From the NCBI RefSeq assembly GCF_024346715.1, contig NZ_AP024853.1, forward strand, positions 1,364,001 through 1,428,000: 64,000 nt of DNA, in the 5' to 3' direction. A model generated the notes under the pieces. It had not been told where the DNA came from, did no database searches, and saw only the letters and a program-made list of their open reading frames with translations. This document shows, piece by piece, positions 44,902-53,016 of this stretch. The DNA is from Photobacterium swingsii. GTDB taxonomy: Bacteria > Pseudomonadota > Gammaproteobacteria > Enterobacterales > Vibrionaceae. The position numbers were made by a program, and so were the translations under genes. The stretch's first letter is position 1. Each line of letters opens with the position of its first letter.

Positions 44902-44938
44902 TGCTTTTTACCAATGCTTTTACTAAAAGGAATACACA

Positions 44939-45187
44939 ATGAAAACAATTCAAGTTTATGGTTCAGGTTGTAAAAACTGTACCGTTACCGCAGATCGTAT
45001 CACCGCTGTTGCGGCTGATCTGGGTCTTCATATTCAGCTTGAGAAAGTCACCAGCCTAGAAGCCATCATGCTGGCTGGCGTGATGAGTACCCCAGGTGTA
45101 GGCATTGATGGGGTGATAAAACATACGGGTTCTGTGCCATCTCTTGAGCGAGTGCACGAATTGCTAACGGAAGATGTTGTAGCCTAA
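44939..45187 (+). CDS. Mini-thioredoxin partner of permease
   Basis: An 82-residue thioredoxin-fold protein of the Thioredoxin_3 type. The redox motif is GCKNC (CXXC, Cys11/Cys14), with the cis-proline in STPGVGIDG. No signal peptide, so it is cytoplasmic. Such proteins are nearly always encoded beside ArsP/DUF318-type permeases and may hand over or reduce the cargo. AAAAGGAA stands before the start. Confidence 0.85.
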   Translation: MKTIQVYGSGCKNCTVTADRITAVAADLGLHIQLEKVTSLEAIMLAGVMSTPGVGIDGVIKHTGSVPSLERVHELLTEDVVA

Positions 45188-45315
45188 TATTTGTCACGTA
45201 CTGGTGCGTATTCGCGCTCTATAACGGGCGCAATAATCAATGAAGTCGCTTTGTCTAAAACCGCTTTCGGTGAGGGCACTGCGGCTTTTGTGTTTTCTTT
45301 AAGATTGGTATCGCG

Positions 45316-45852
45316 ATGAAGTGCCTGATGAAAGCATGGGGTGAAGCTGAGCCGCAGCTATATCGCTGGCTACTAAAACAGACTCAAAGCCAACATGAAA
45401 CTGAAGATATTATGCAAGATGTGTTTCTTAAGGGAATGCGTAATCGCGAGCGTTTTTGCGACTTACAAGATGGTAAGTCGTGGTTGTTTAAAGTTACTAA
45501 AAACCATTTTATCGACAATGTTCGCCGCAAAGTGGATGTCATCGACACTGAGGAGTTAGAGGCAAATACTAAACTTCCTCCGGTCATGACACAGTTACAA
45601 ACCTGCTTACCGCGAATTTTACCCTTACTGACTGACGAAGAGCGACACATCATTGAGCATTGTGATCTGAATGGTATGGCACAGCATGAGTATGCCAAGC
45701 GCCATCAACTCAGCTTAGCGGCAACTAAAGCCCGTTTACGTCGCGCACGATTAGTGCTTAAAAGTAAGCTGATCTCCGAATGTAAAGTGATACAAGACCA
45801 CACAGGTGTCTGTTGCTTTAAAAGGCTAGGTGTTTCGCCTGATGATGGTTAA
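45316..45852 (+). CDS. ECF-like RNA polymerase sigma factor (SigZ-like)
   Basis: A 178-residue sigma-70 family protein. Region 2 covers about 10-72 (ETEDIMQDVFLKGMRNRERF, GKSWLFKVTKNHFIDNVRRK) and region 4 about 100-160 (LTDEERHIIEHCDLNGM, LSLAATKARLRRARLVLKSKL). After region 4 comes a short Cys-containing tail (SECKV, GVCCF) that could bind metal or act as a redox switch. There is no anti-sigma gene next to it. Position downstream of the permease/thioredoxin pair suggests linked control. The first ATG is not preceded by a good ribosome site; an ATG at 45328 is an alternative. Confidence 0.8.
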   Translation: MKCLMKAWGEAEPQLYRWLLKQTQSQHETEDIMQDVFLKGMRNRERFCDLQDGKSWLFKVTKNHFIDNVRRKVDVIDTEELEANTKLPPVMTQLQTCLPRILPLLTDEERHIIEHCDLNGMAQHEYAKRHQLSLAATKARLRRARLVLKSKLISECKVIQDHTGVCCFKRLGVSPDDG

Positions 45853-45998
45853 CCTCGCTGATATAAGGCCTACTTGCCCCTTGGGTTACGCTAGCAAGGT
45901 ATAATGTTTGATGAAAACTGCGCTACATCATTACGCATAATATGAATATTGGTAGCCTAGTGAGCAAGGTGTGCACTGACAACAGTGAAGGATAAAGG

Positions 45999-47378
45999 GT
46001 GAAAGACGTCGTATTAGTGTTTGGTGGGTTAGGGCACCCTAAGTCATCTGTTGTCACTTTGTACCAAGACCTGTTGCAAGCATTAAGCAATCAGTACGCA
46101 CTTATCGCGATAGACCCAGCGGTATCAGCCCCTGCTGTGTTAGAAAGCTCTCAGTTTAATTTCCCTTATGATGCACGTTATTCAACCTTTGAACATTATC
46201 TGGCACATTACTCTGAGCAGCATGATCTAACCGCAACTCCTGCTCATATTGCTGCTGCTTTGATCCTCACGCCAGTGGGTAGCCACCTTTCAATTATTAA
46301 GCAGCTGAGCGCTTCAGTGAATGTTGATCAGCTTTTATTTGTGGTTGAAAAGCCGTCTTTTTCGCTCTCTGAAGTTGATGAAGGATTTAATAACGTACTG
46401 CCTGAGTTAAAGCGGCAAGGTGCGCGCTTTTACTTCATTGATACCGCCTTGGTTTCTCCCTCATTGCAGGCTTTGTTTACTTGTCAGTCGTTTATTCAAG
46501 AGCTGTTCACTCCCAATAATTCAGCGGATCACGTGTTTTCTATCAGCCAACTTGGAATGCCAGAGAAAATTGTCGCCATCGCTTGTGATAACCCAGTCGA
46601 CAGTATTGAAGCACTACAACAATACCGGTTTGATCACCGTATTGAGCTGCTGAACGCCAGACAACTCCTGCATCCGTCTAAAAGTGGCGGGGCTGGTTTT
46701 GGTTTTGATATGGGGATCCATGCCATTGCTGGTTTGGTACGTTATCTGCAACTCGCTGGTATGAGTGACGCCGAGGTTATCTTTGATTATGTGACTGCCG
46801 AAGCGATGACGCACCCTAAACTGGAGCGTTCGCTAGGGGCTGAAACACACCTATACGCGACGGGTACAATAACGTGGCCACATCCTCTCCATATCGACAA
46901 GCCGTGCCTGAAAAGCCATCCTCATTCAGCTCAATGCTGCCGCTTGAGCCTTGAGGCGGGTAAAGGCGGAGATATTTGGGACAGGCGCTTAGAACTGCAT
47001 TTTAAAGACACTGTGGTTGCAATTGGTTTTGGTACGTTAGCCCATCCTCCTTACTTGTGGCGCAAGGACAACAATGGCACAGCACTTCGCACCTTTGATG
47101 TACGGGGAGCGGGTTATGCCATGCATTTTAATGATATTTTGTTTGCTCTCGGTGTTGATTGCTCACCAATTTTGACATGCGAAGACAGTGAGACATTAAT
47201 GTCTAAATCGATGAACCTATTAAGTGCCCTGTTTGACTCTCTGGGGGATACCCTAAGTGAGAAAGAGCGTAATATCAGCAAGAAGGAACAGCACTCGACA
47301 CCTTTGCTTACGCCAACACAAAGGGTGATTCGCAATATGTTGGCCCAAGTGCTGGATGAACTCGTGGAACAGCCATAA
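45999..47378 (+). CDS. Unassigned protein with Gfo/Idh/MocA-like motifs
   Basis: A 459-residue protein starting with GTG after AAGGA. I recognise no named family. Two marks recall Gfo/Idh/MocA or glucose-6-phosphate-dehydrogenase-like enzymes: VVEKPSFSL near residue 120 (EKP catalytic-lysine motif) and GFGFDMGIHAIAGL near 235 (the D-x-G-x-H motif of the substrate domain). The usual GxGxxG dinucleotide motif is not clean (VFGGLGHPKSSV at the start). The C-terminal 60 residues look helical and hydrophilic. It stands alone. A sugar or cyclitol dehydrogenase role is possible but not shown. Confidence 0.6.
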   Translation: MKDVVLVFGGLGHPKSSVVTLYQDLLQALSNQYALIAIDPAVSAPAVLESSQFNFPYDARYSTFEHYLAHYSEQHDLTATPAHIAAALILTPVGSHLSIIKQLSASVNVDQLLFVVEKPSFSLSEVDEGFNNVLPELKRQGARFYFIDTALVSPSLQALFTCQSFIQELFTPNNSADHVFSISQLGMPEKIVAIACDNPVDSIEALQQYRFDHRIELLNARQLLHPSKSGGAGFGFDMGIHAIAGLVRYLQLAGMSDAEVIFDYVTAEAMTHPKLERSLGAETHLYATGTITWPHPLHIDKPCLKSHPHSAQCCRLSLEAGKGGDIWDRRLELHFKDTVVAIGFGTLAHPPYLWRKDNNGTALRTFDVRGAGYAMHFNDILFALGVDCSPILTCEDSETLMSKSMNLLSALFDSLGDTLSEKERNISKKEQHSTPLLTPTQRVIRNMLAQVLDELVEQP

Positions 47379-47414
47379 TGTTTTTCGTTACTTAACGCTA
47401 ACTGTACACCCTGT

Positions 47415-48128
47415 TTAAGCGGGGTTGGTAGAAGCTTTCTCTTGTGTGGAGGAAGAGAGTTTGGCTGCTAATCGCTTAATGTAGCCTTTGGCTAGGTCAT
47501 TATTACCACGGCTTAGCCACTTAATGCATTCAAATAGCTCCCAAATTAATCCTTCATCGCCATGATCGTAAACAGGAAAATCTTTATGCTTAGGGGCTGG
47601 TTTGTCTGTGAGTCGAGCAGCAATTACCTCACCTTTATCAAAAAGCACTTGGAACGGCTTGGCGATCTCGACCTTCTCTTCGAGATCAACACAGTGGATC
47701 TCGATGCTGGTGAGATCCTCTAACAGGTACTTTCGAAAGCTGGCTGTGTCGTTTATAGGGCTTGTGAGGGTATAAGCGATTGCTTTGTCCGATTCAAATT
47801 CTTGGTAAGCATGCGAAGCCTTTTTATGGAAAGCGTTGCGTGTCAAAAGCAGAATATCGGCATCAGAGATTCTATCGCCTTTCCCCCCAGCTAACGAACC
47901 GACAAGCACTGCGGCAACCACATCTTCATGCTTTTCAAATGCCTTCAAACAAGAGGCAATCAACTGGCGTTGGAGAGGTAAATGCTCAAGTCCCAACTTA
48001 TCAATGATTGCGGGGATATTGGTGTTTATTCGGGCTGGTGGAGAATAGCGGGGCTGTGGGTATCGGTATGCTTGGTCTTGCTCTGTGGTGCGAAGTAGCT
48101 CTGGTATGTAATCGAAATAGGTATTCAT
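47415..48128 (-). CDS. Nucleotidyltransferase-domain protein
   Basis: A 237-residue protein with a pol-beta type nucleotidyltransferase domain: AAVLVGSLAGGKGDRISDAD (residues about 72-92) has the GS-x10-D-x-D motif with a third acidic residue likely in IEIHCVDLEE. Relatives include aminoglycoside nucleotidyltransferase-like and MNT-type proteins. No HEPN partner gene is next to it, so a toxin-antitoxin role is unsupported. Substrate unknown. Confidence 0.75.
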   Translation of the reverse strand: MNTYFDYIPELLRTTEQDQAYRYPQPRYSPPARINTNIPAIIDKLGLEHLPLQRQLIASCLKAFEKHEDVVAAVLVGSLAGGKGDRISDADILLLTRNAFHKKASHAYQEFESDKAIAYTLTSPINDTASFRKYLLEDLTSIEIHCVDLEEKVEIAKPFQVLFDKGEVIAARLTDKPAPKHKDFPVYDHGDEGLIWELFECIKWLSRGNNDLAKGYIKRLAAKLSSSTQEKASTNPA

Positions 48129-48271
48129 AGTTTTACCAACCTTTTAGCCTTGTATTGTGAACCTTGCGTCTGTCGTAAAAGGTCGCCTAATGACTCAATT
48201 TGTGCAATTGATAAACAAAAAGGAACGAAATATGATACCTAATGGATAGGCGGCGGATACTTTGAGGGGTT

Positions 48272-49039
48272 ATGGATAAGCTAAACGATGAAATTTGTGT
48301 GCGTTTAAAGCGCCACCTTAAGAAGGCTGGGATTTCATATAAAACATTGGCGACAGAGATGGCGTTATCAGAAGTCAGTGTTAAACGTTTACTCAATCGG
48401 CAGCAACCCTTGTCGATTGGGCGCATTGCTGAAATTGCAGAGTTAGTGCAAACCCCTTTATCTAGCATAATTGCTGAAGCTGAAAAGGCGATTGCAGCTC
48501 CACCTCTTTTCACGTTAGAACAAGATCTCGCGTTTTGTGAATGGCCAGAGTTATACACTTTGTTGTTAACTATCATTGATGATAAAGCGGATGCCAAGGC
48601 CTTGATGACGAAGTATGACTTGAACGAGCCTTCAATGTATTTGTATCTAAGAGAACTGGAAAAGATCGGCTTAATTGCACTTTTGTCAGGCATGCAGTTT
48701 AAGTTAACTGTGCCACGACATATCGCATTTTCCGATGCAGCTAAGTTTTCGATGCATTTTAAAAATCAAATAATTGATAACTTACAAGCGCGGATTCAAA
48801 CCATAGTCCCTAGCAGTAAAACCGCCTATTTCATCACATCAAAGTTAAGGCTAACTGAGGAAGAATTTCGACAATATAACCTAAAGTTGGAAGAGATGAT
48901 GTTTGAAGCATTAAAGCTCAGCCAAACAAGGGATGCCGCTACTGCACACACCAATGACTACACCATTATTGATATCGGTGCGCAGGGCAGTTATCAGCCC
49001 GAGCCTAAAAAGCCAATGAATCTAACCACAGAGCGTTGA
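48272..49039 (+). CDS. XRE-type regulator with winged C-terminal domain
   Basis: A 255-residue regulator. Residues about 5-70 are a Cro/C1-type helix-turn-helix (ISYKTLATEMALSEVSVKRLLNRQQPLSIGRIAEIAELV). Residues about 85-150 look like a winged-helix (EPSMYLYLRELEKIGLIAL), and the rest resembles the C-terminal domain seen in DUF4423-type regulators. It diverges from the nucleotidyltransferase gene 143 bases away. No target can be named. Confidence 0.8.
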   Translation: MDKLNDEICVRLKRHLKKAGISYKTLATEMALSEVSVKRLLNRQQPLSIGRIAEIAELVQTPLSSIIAEAEKAIAAPPLFTLEQDLAFCEWPELYTLLLTIIDDKADAKALMTKYDLNEPSMYLYLRELEKIGLIALLSGMQFKLTVPRHIAFSDAAKFSMHFKNQIIDNLQARIQTIVPSSKTAYFITSKLRLTEEEFRQYNLKLEEMMFEALKLSQTRDAATAHTNDYTIIDIGAQGSYQPEPKKPMNLTTER

Positions 49040-49062
49040 AGTCATAATGGCGAGTGAAAGAG

Positions 49063-49088
49063 AAAGCCACCGACAATGCGGTGGCTTT
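49063..49088. terminator. Hairpin between convergent XRE and dpaL genes
   Basis: AAAGCCACCG and CGGTGGCTTT pair perfectly over 10 bases with a 6-base loop. T-runs are short (three) on both strands, so it is a weak bidirectional terminator. Confidence 0.65.
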
Positions 49089-49126
49089 GAATGTATTCGA
49101 CCTATTGACAGTGACTGGTGCAGTAT

Positions 49127-50338
49127 TTAGCTGTAACGGCCATGCCAAACGATGTCACGGTAGCGTGCTGCGTTAGTATCACCCTCAGTGCTAAATAGCA
49201 TGATGACTGAGTCTTGGTTTAACTTCAGCTCGTCGCGTATTGCCTGATCTGCGCCTTCATTGCATAGGTTATAAAGTAAACCAAGCGTGATCGCACCTGA
49301 TTCACCACTGATTATTTTGTTGTCACCTGCAAGTGGATTACCCAGAACACGCATACCAGTTGCAGAAACACAGTCGTCAACAGAGACAAAGTGGTTGCTG
49401 CAATCACGTAAAATCGGCCAAGTGATAGGGTTAGGTTCACCACAGGCAAGGCCTGCCATGATCGAGTTTAGTTCGCCGCTGACATTAACCATCTCGCCCT
49501 TCTCGCCAGAGCGGAAAATACAATCGGCTGCTGCGGGTTCGGCAATGATAGTCTCGAAGTTATCAGCCCCTAGTTTATCTGCAAGGTAACCGAGTACACC
49601 ACCGGCCATTGCCCCTACACCGGCTTGAAGGAATACATGAGAAGGTGTGCCAAACTCAAGTGTTTGAGCTTGTTCTACAGCTTCATCGGCCATAGTCATG
49701 TAACCTTGTGAGATCCATGTTGGGATCTCTTCATAACCATCCCATGCTGTATCTTGCACTAGCATCCAACCGTTATCTTGCGCGGTTTGGTTAGCAAGAC
49801 GCACGGTATCGTCGTAGTTTACGTCTGTCACAATACACTCAGCGCCTAAGCCTTGAATGCGCTCAACACTGGCTTGAGCTGATCCTTTTGGCATGTAAAC
49901 AACCGCTTTTTGCCCCATTTCACGTGCAGCCCAAGCAACACCAGTACCGTGGTTGCCAGCGGTTGCTGTGGTAAAAACTAATGGTTTGTCTAATTTAGAA
50001 GCGACTGTTTTAAGGTTGATCTCAGTAATATCTATGCCTAAGTGTTTAGCCAACTGACGCCCTAGAGCATAGGAACCGCCGAGTACCTTAAAGGCATTTA
50101 AACCGAAACGTTTGGATTCATCTTTTACAAGAATTGCTTTCACGCCAAGGTGTTTGGCTAAGTTTGGTAAAGATACAAGTGGTGTAGGCTGATAGCCTTC
50201 GATTTGGCGATGAAACTCACGCGCTTGTTTGGCTTGAGAAGCCGTAAACAGTTCGCAGACTTTTCCTGTGTAAAATGAATTTTTTGATAGCTTTAGCATA
50301 GGGCACACTTCGATATAGGCTGAGGTATTTAAGGCCAT
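49127..50338 (-). CDS. dpaL: Diaminopropionate ammonia-lyase (DpaL/YgeX)
   Basis: A 403-residue fold-type II PLP enzyme that splits 2,3-diaminopropionate into pyruvate and two ammonia. The match to E. coli YgeX runs the full length. The PLP lysine is in DESKRFGLNAFKVLGG near 86, the phosphate loop includes TAGNHGTGVAWAA near 127, and QAGVGAMAGGVLGYL and SGESGAITLG are also family-typical. It is third in an operon after a YheO-like regulator and ridA. The first ATG lies inside a perfect hairpin (50332-50356); an ATG at 50299 is an alternative start that still leaves the family's core intact. Confidence 0.92.
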   Translation of the reverse strand: MALNTSAYIEVCPMLKLSKNSFYTGKVCELFTASQAKQAREFHRQIEGYQPTPLVSLPNLAKHLGVKAILVKDESKRFGLNAFKVLGGSYALGRQLAKHLGIDITEINLKTVASKLDKPLVFTTATAGNHGTGVAWAAREMGQKAVVYMPKGSAQASVERIQGLGAECIVTDVNYDDTVRLANQTAQDNGWMLVQDTAWDGYEEIPTWISQGYMTMADEAVEQAQTLEFGTPSHVFLQAGVGAMAGGVLGYLADKLGADNFETIIAEPAAADCIFRSGEKGEMVNVSGELNSIMAGLACGEPNPITWPILRDCSNHFVSVDDCVSATGMRVLGNPLAGDNKIISGESGAITLGLLYNLCNEGADQAIRDELKLNQDSVIMLFSTEGDTNAARYRDIVWHGRYS

Positions 50339-50356
50339 TAATCAGCTTAATGGCCT
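50332..50356. repeat. Hairpin over dpaL start
   Basis: AGGCCATTAA and TTAATGGCCT are perfect 10-base arms with a 5-base spacer, in the ridA-dpaL gap. The left arm contains the annotated dpaL ATG (as CAT). It could mask the start or protect the ridA message. Confidence 0.65.
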
Positions 50357-50377
50357 GACTTTAATGGTAGGCAGCGG

Positions 50378-50761
50378 CTACTTGATGTAGGCGATTGCTT
50401 CTACCTCGACTAGTGCATCTTTTGGTAAGCGAGCAGCTTCTACACAAGAGCGAGCAGGTGCATTCTCGGTGCCAAATACTTCGGTATACACTTCGTTAAA
50501 TGCAGCAAAGTTTTCCATATCAGATAAGAAACAAGTCGTTTTAATTACGGTCTCTAAAGAACCGCCACTTTGCTCTAAAACCGCTTTTAGATTTGCAAGT
50601 GACATGCGAGCTTGCTCTTTAATGCCGCCTTCAACAAATGCCATTGTTTTTGCATCAAGAGGCAGTTGACCTGAAGCAAAAATAAGGTCTTTGAATGCCA
50701 TGCCTTGTGAGTAAGGGCCAATTGCTGCAGGTGCTAGATCTGTATGGATTTTTGTTTTCAT
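50378..50761 (-). CDS. ridA: RidA enamine/imine deaminase
   Basis: From the ATG at 50761 the protein has 127 residues; a longer open frame upstream is out of keeping with the family and overlaps the regulator gene. Signatures are AAIGPYSQG, SGQLPLDA and the C-terminal ARSCVEAARLPKDALVEVEAIAYI with the catalytic Arg. RidA hydrolyses 2-aminoacrylate-type enamines. Diaminopropionate ammonia-lyase makes exactly such an intermediate, so pairing with dpaL makes good sense. It lies 22 bases after the regulator and 39 before dpaL. Confidence 0.93.
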   Translation of the reverse strand: MKTKIHTDLAPAAIGPYSQGMAFKDLIFASGQLPLDAKTMAFVEGGIKEQARMSLANLKAVLEQSGGSLETVIKTTCFLSDMENFAAFNEVYTEVFGTENAPARSCVEAARLPKDALVEVEAIAYIK

Positions 50762-50783
50762 TTGGTTTCTCTTTATATGATGT

Positions 50784-51461
50784 CTATGCTCTAAACTCGC
50801 GAATATATTTGTAAATAGCATGACGAGTAATTCCAAGGCGTTCAGACACGAATGCTGTCGCCTCTTTGAATTCGAAAATACCGTTTTCAAGCAAGAGCTT
50901 GGTAATGGCTTTGTTTCGACCTTTTAAGTTAATTGACTCATCGTTATCGACTTCAAAAATAGCGTGTTCAAGCGCTTGCTCAATCACTTCTGTTGTTGAA
51001 GCACCAAAGTTTTCCTGTACACCTACTGGTGCATTGGCCATGTCCGGCATTAACGTTTTTATTATCTCTGGAAACGGATGGGACAAGTTCATGTTGATAC
51101 AAAACAACCCAATCGGTTTGCCATTTTCGCCAGCTAATACACACGTCGTTGATTTCAGTAACGAACCATCTTTGCTGGTGGTGAAATAGCTCTTTGGCGT
51201 GATTTCGCCAGTGCTTTCAATAACGCCAAGCATTTTTAAGCCTAAGTCGGTGATCGGTGATCCCACTTTTCGCCCAGTGTGGTGACCATTCACAATCTTT
51301 ACTACAGATTTTTCGAAGCTCTCAAATGAGTGAATCACGACCTCACAATGCGGACCAATAAAGTCGGCTATGGTGTCAGCGAGTCGAAAATTCAGTTCGA
51401 GATGCTCCCTATCTTTATCTGTGAATTCCACGCTAAACGATTTATATGCTGCTGCGTTCAT
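50784..51461 (-). CDS. YheO/DauR-like regulator with PAS and HTH domains
   Basis: A 225-residue regulator of the YheO family. Residues about 15-130 form the PAS-like domain (LADTIADFIGPHCEVVIHSFES); the C-terminus is a helix-turn-helix (GIFEFKEATAFVSERLGITRHAIYKYIREF). A known member, DauR of Pseudomonas, represses D-arginine/D-lysine use. It is the first gene of the ridA-dpaL operon and faces the M24/EamA/M20 operon, so it probably controls both in response to the amino acid substrate. Confidence 0.87.
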   Translation of the reverse strand: MNAAAYKSFSVEFTDKDREHLELNFRLADTIADFIGPHCEVVIHSFESFEKSVVKIVNGHHTGRKVGSPITDLGLKMLGVIESTGEITPKSYFTTSKDGSLLKSTTCVLAGENGKPIGLFCINMNLSHPFPEIIKTLMPDMANAPVGVQENFGASTTEVIEQALEHAIFEVDNDESINLKGRNKAITKLLLENGIFEFKEATAFVSERLGITRHAIYKYIREFRA

Positions 51462-51789
51462 CTTAGGCCACTGTTGTTAACTTTAACTGCCTTTCATTAT
51501 CTTTGGTTACGCAATGATTTTCAAGTTGCCAATTAACTTTATGTAACTATAGAACTATAAATTGTATGACCATACAAGTGCAAAGTTACCTAAAAGTGCC
51601 TAAATTTGATCGCTATCAACTATTTAAAGACAAAATGAAGATTTTAGGTCACAAAAGTTAACCCTAAGATCTTGGTCACATTATTTAACTAAAATGTCAG
51701 TAAGATGCTCAACGTAACGTAAACAAAATTTAACTATAAGGGTTGGTTACCATCGACTGCCGACCCAACGATACTAATTTGAGGTTCCA
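51462..51789. other. Control region between the two catabolic operons
   Basis: A 328-base gap between divergent operons. It holds one perfect operator-like palindrome (51562-51577) and is otherwise AT-rich with no gene or RNA that I can support. Confidence 0.5.
51562..51577. promoter_or_regulatory. Operator-like palindrome
   Basis: TTGTATGACCATACAA is a perfect dyad (7-base arms, 2-base centre) about 100 bases upstream of the regulator gene start and about 210 upstream of the M24 gene. It is a candidate site for the YheO/DauR-like protein or for a GntR-type regulator encoded elsewhere. Confidence 0.5.
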
Positions 51790-52956
51790 ATGACTAACTA
51801 CTTGAATCGCGGCTTTGACCAAGCCGAGTTTGAAAATAGAACAGCACGCGCTCAAAAAATCATGCATGAAAATAAGCTAGACGCGATGATTTTTACCACA
51901 GAACCTAACGTTCGCTACTTTACGGGTTTTCATACTCAGTTTTGGCATAGCCCAACGCGGCCTTGGTTTGTGGTGATTCCTGCAGAAGGCAAACCAATTG
52001 CGATTATTCCTGAAATTGGAGCAAGCGGCATGGCGGGAACTTGGGTTGAAAACATCATCACTTGGCCATCGCCAAGACCAGAAGATGACGGTATTAGTTT
52101 GGTTGCTAGTACATTGAATTCACTTCCTTGCCGTTACGGTCGAGTTGGTGCAACGCTGGGTATTGAATCTCACCTACGTATGCCAATTAATAACTACCTC
52201 AAACTTACCACTATGGTGAAAAAAGACTTTGTTGATGTCTCGTTGGCAATGCATGAACTTCGCCAGATCAAATCTCAAGCTGAAATCGAGAAAACCCGCG
52301 AAATTTGCCGCATTACTAACGTTGGTTTTAAAAAGATCCCTGAGTATGCGAAAGCCGGTATGACAGAGCGTGAAATCTGTAAGCAATTCAGAATTGATAT
52401 GTTGTTAGAAGGTGCCGATGAATGCCCATATATCATTGCAGGCTCAGGCCCTGATGGTTATGACAGCATTATTATGGGGCCAACTGATCGCGCTATCGAA
52501 TTGGGTGACGTGTTGATCATTGATACTGGTGCAGTGCGGGATGGTTATTTCTCTGACTTTGACCGTAACTGGGCATTTGGGTACGCCAGCGAGCAAACTA
52601 AAGCGGCTTACCGAGCGACCTATGAAGCGACAACAAAAGGTTTTGAAGCTGCCAAACCAGGTGCAACAACAACGGATATTTACAATGCAATGTGGGGCGT
52701 ATTGGAAGCTAATGGTGCGTTGGGCAATGACGTTGGTCGTTTAGGGCACGGTTTGGGTATGGAGTTAACAGAGCGTCCATCAAATACCGCGACGGATAAT
52801 ACGGTATTAAAGCCAGGCATGGTCATGACACTCGAGCCGGGTATGGTTTATGCCCCTGGTAAGTCTATGGTGCACGAAGAGAACATTGTGATCACTGAGG
52901 ATGGTGCTGAGTGGTTGAGTGAACGTGCCGAGCCAGAGTTAATCATTATCGATTAA
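51790..52956 (+). CDS. M24 family hydrolase (Xaa-Pro peptidase/ectoine hydrolase-like)
   Basis: A 388-residue pita-bread enzyme with a creatinase-like N-terminal domain (about 1-150: DAMIFTTEPNVRYFTGFHTQFW) and a metal-binding C-terminal domain. Metal ligands are all visible: Asp in IIDTGAV, Asp in SDFDRNW, His in LGHGLGMEL, Glu in TLEPGM, Glu in VHEENIV. Relatives include proline dipeptidases, creatinase and the ectoine hydrolase DoeA/EutD. Paired with an M20 amidohydrolase and an exporter/importer of the EamA type, a small-amide or dipeptide substrate is likely. Exact substrate unknown. Confidence 0.85.
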   Translation: MTNYLNRGFDQAEFENRTARAQKIMHENKLDAMIFTTEPNVRYFTGFHTQFWHSPTRPWFVVIPAEGKPIAIIPEIGASGMAGTWVENIITWPSPRPEDDGISLVASTLNSLPCRYGRVGATLGIESHLRMPINNYLKLTTMVKKDFVDVSLAMHELRQIKSQAEIEKTREICRITNVGFKKIPEYAKAGMTEREICKQFRIDMLLEGADECPYIIAGSGPDGYDSIIMGPTDRAIELGDVLIIDTGAVRDGYFSDFDRNWAFGYASEQTKAAYRATYEATTKGFEAAKPGATTTDIYNAMWGVLEANGALGNDVGRLGHGLGMELTERPSNTATDNTVLKPGMVMTLEPGMVYAPGKSMVHEENIVITEDGAEWLSERAEPELIIID

Positions 52957-53016
52957 TGCTAACTACGGCTGGGTGACGTCATTCGGCCGCATATAAAAAC
53001 ATTGCAGGGAATAACA

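Noticed and set aside
47415..48128. HEPN/MNT toxin-antitoxin system
   Set aside because: The nucleotidyltransferase domain is present, but neither neighbour is a HEPN protein.
50378..50890. RidA protein of 170 residues
   Set aside because: The extra 43 residues overlap the regulator gene and do not resemble RidA; the start at 50761 matches the family.
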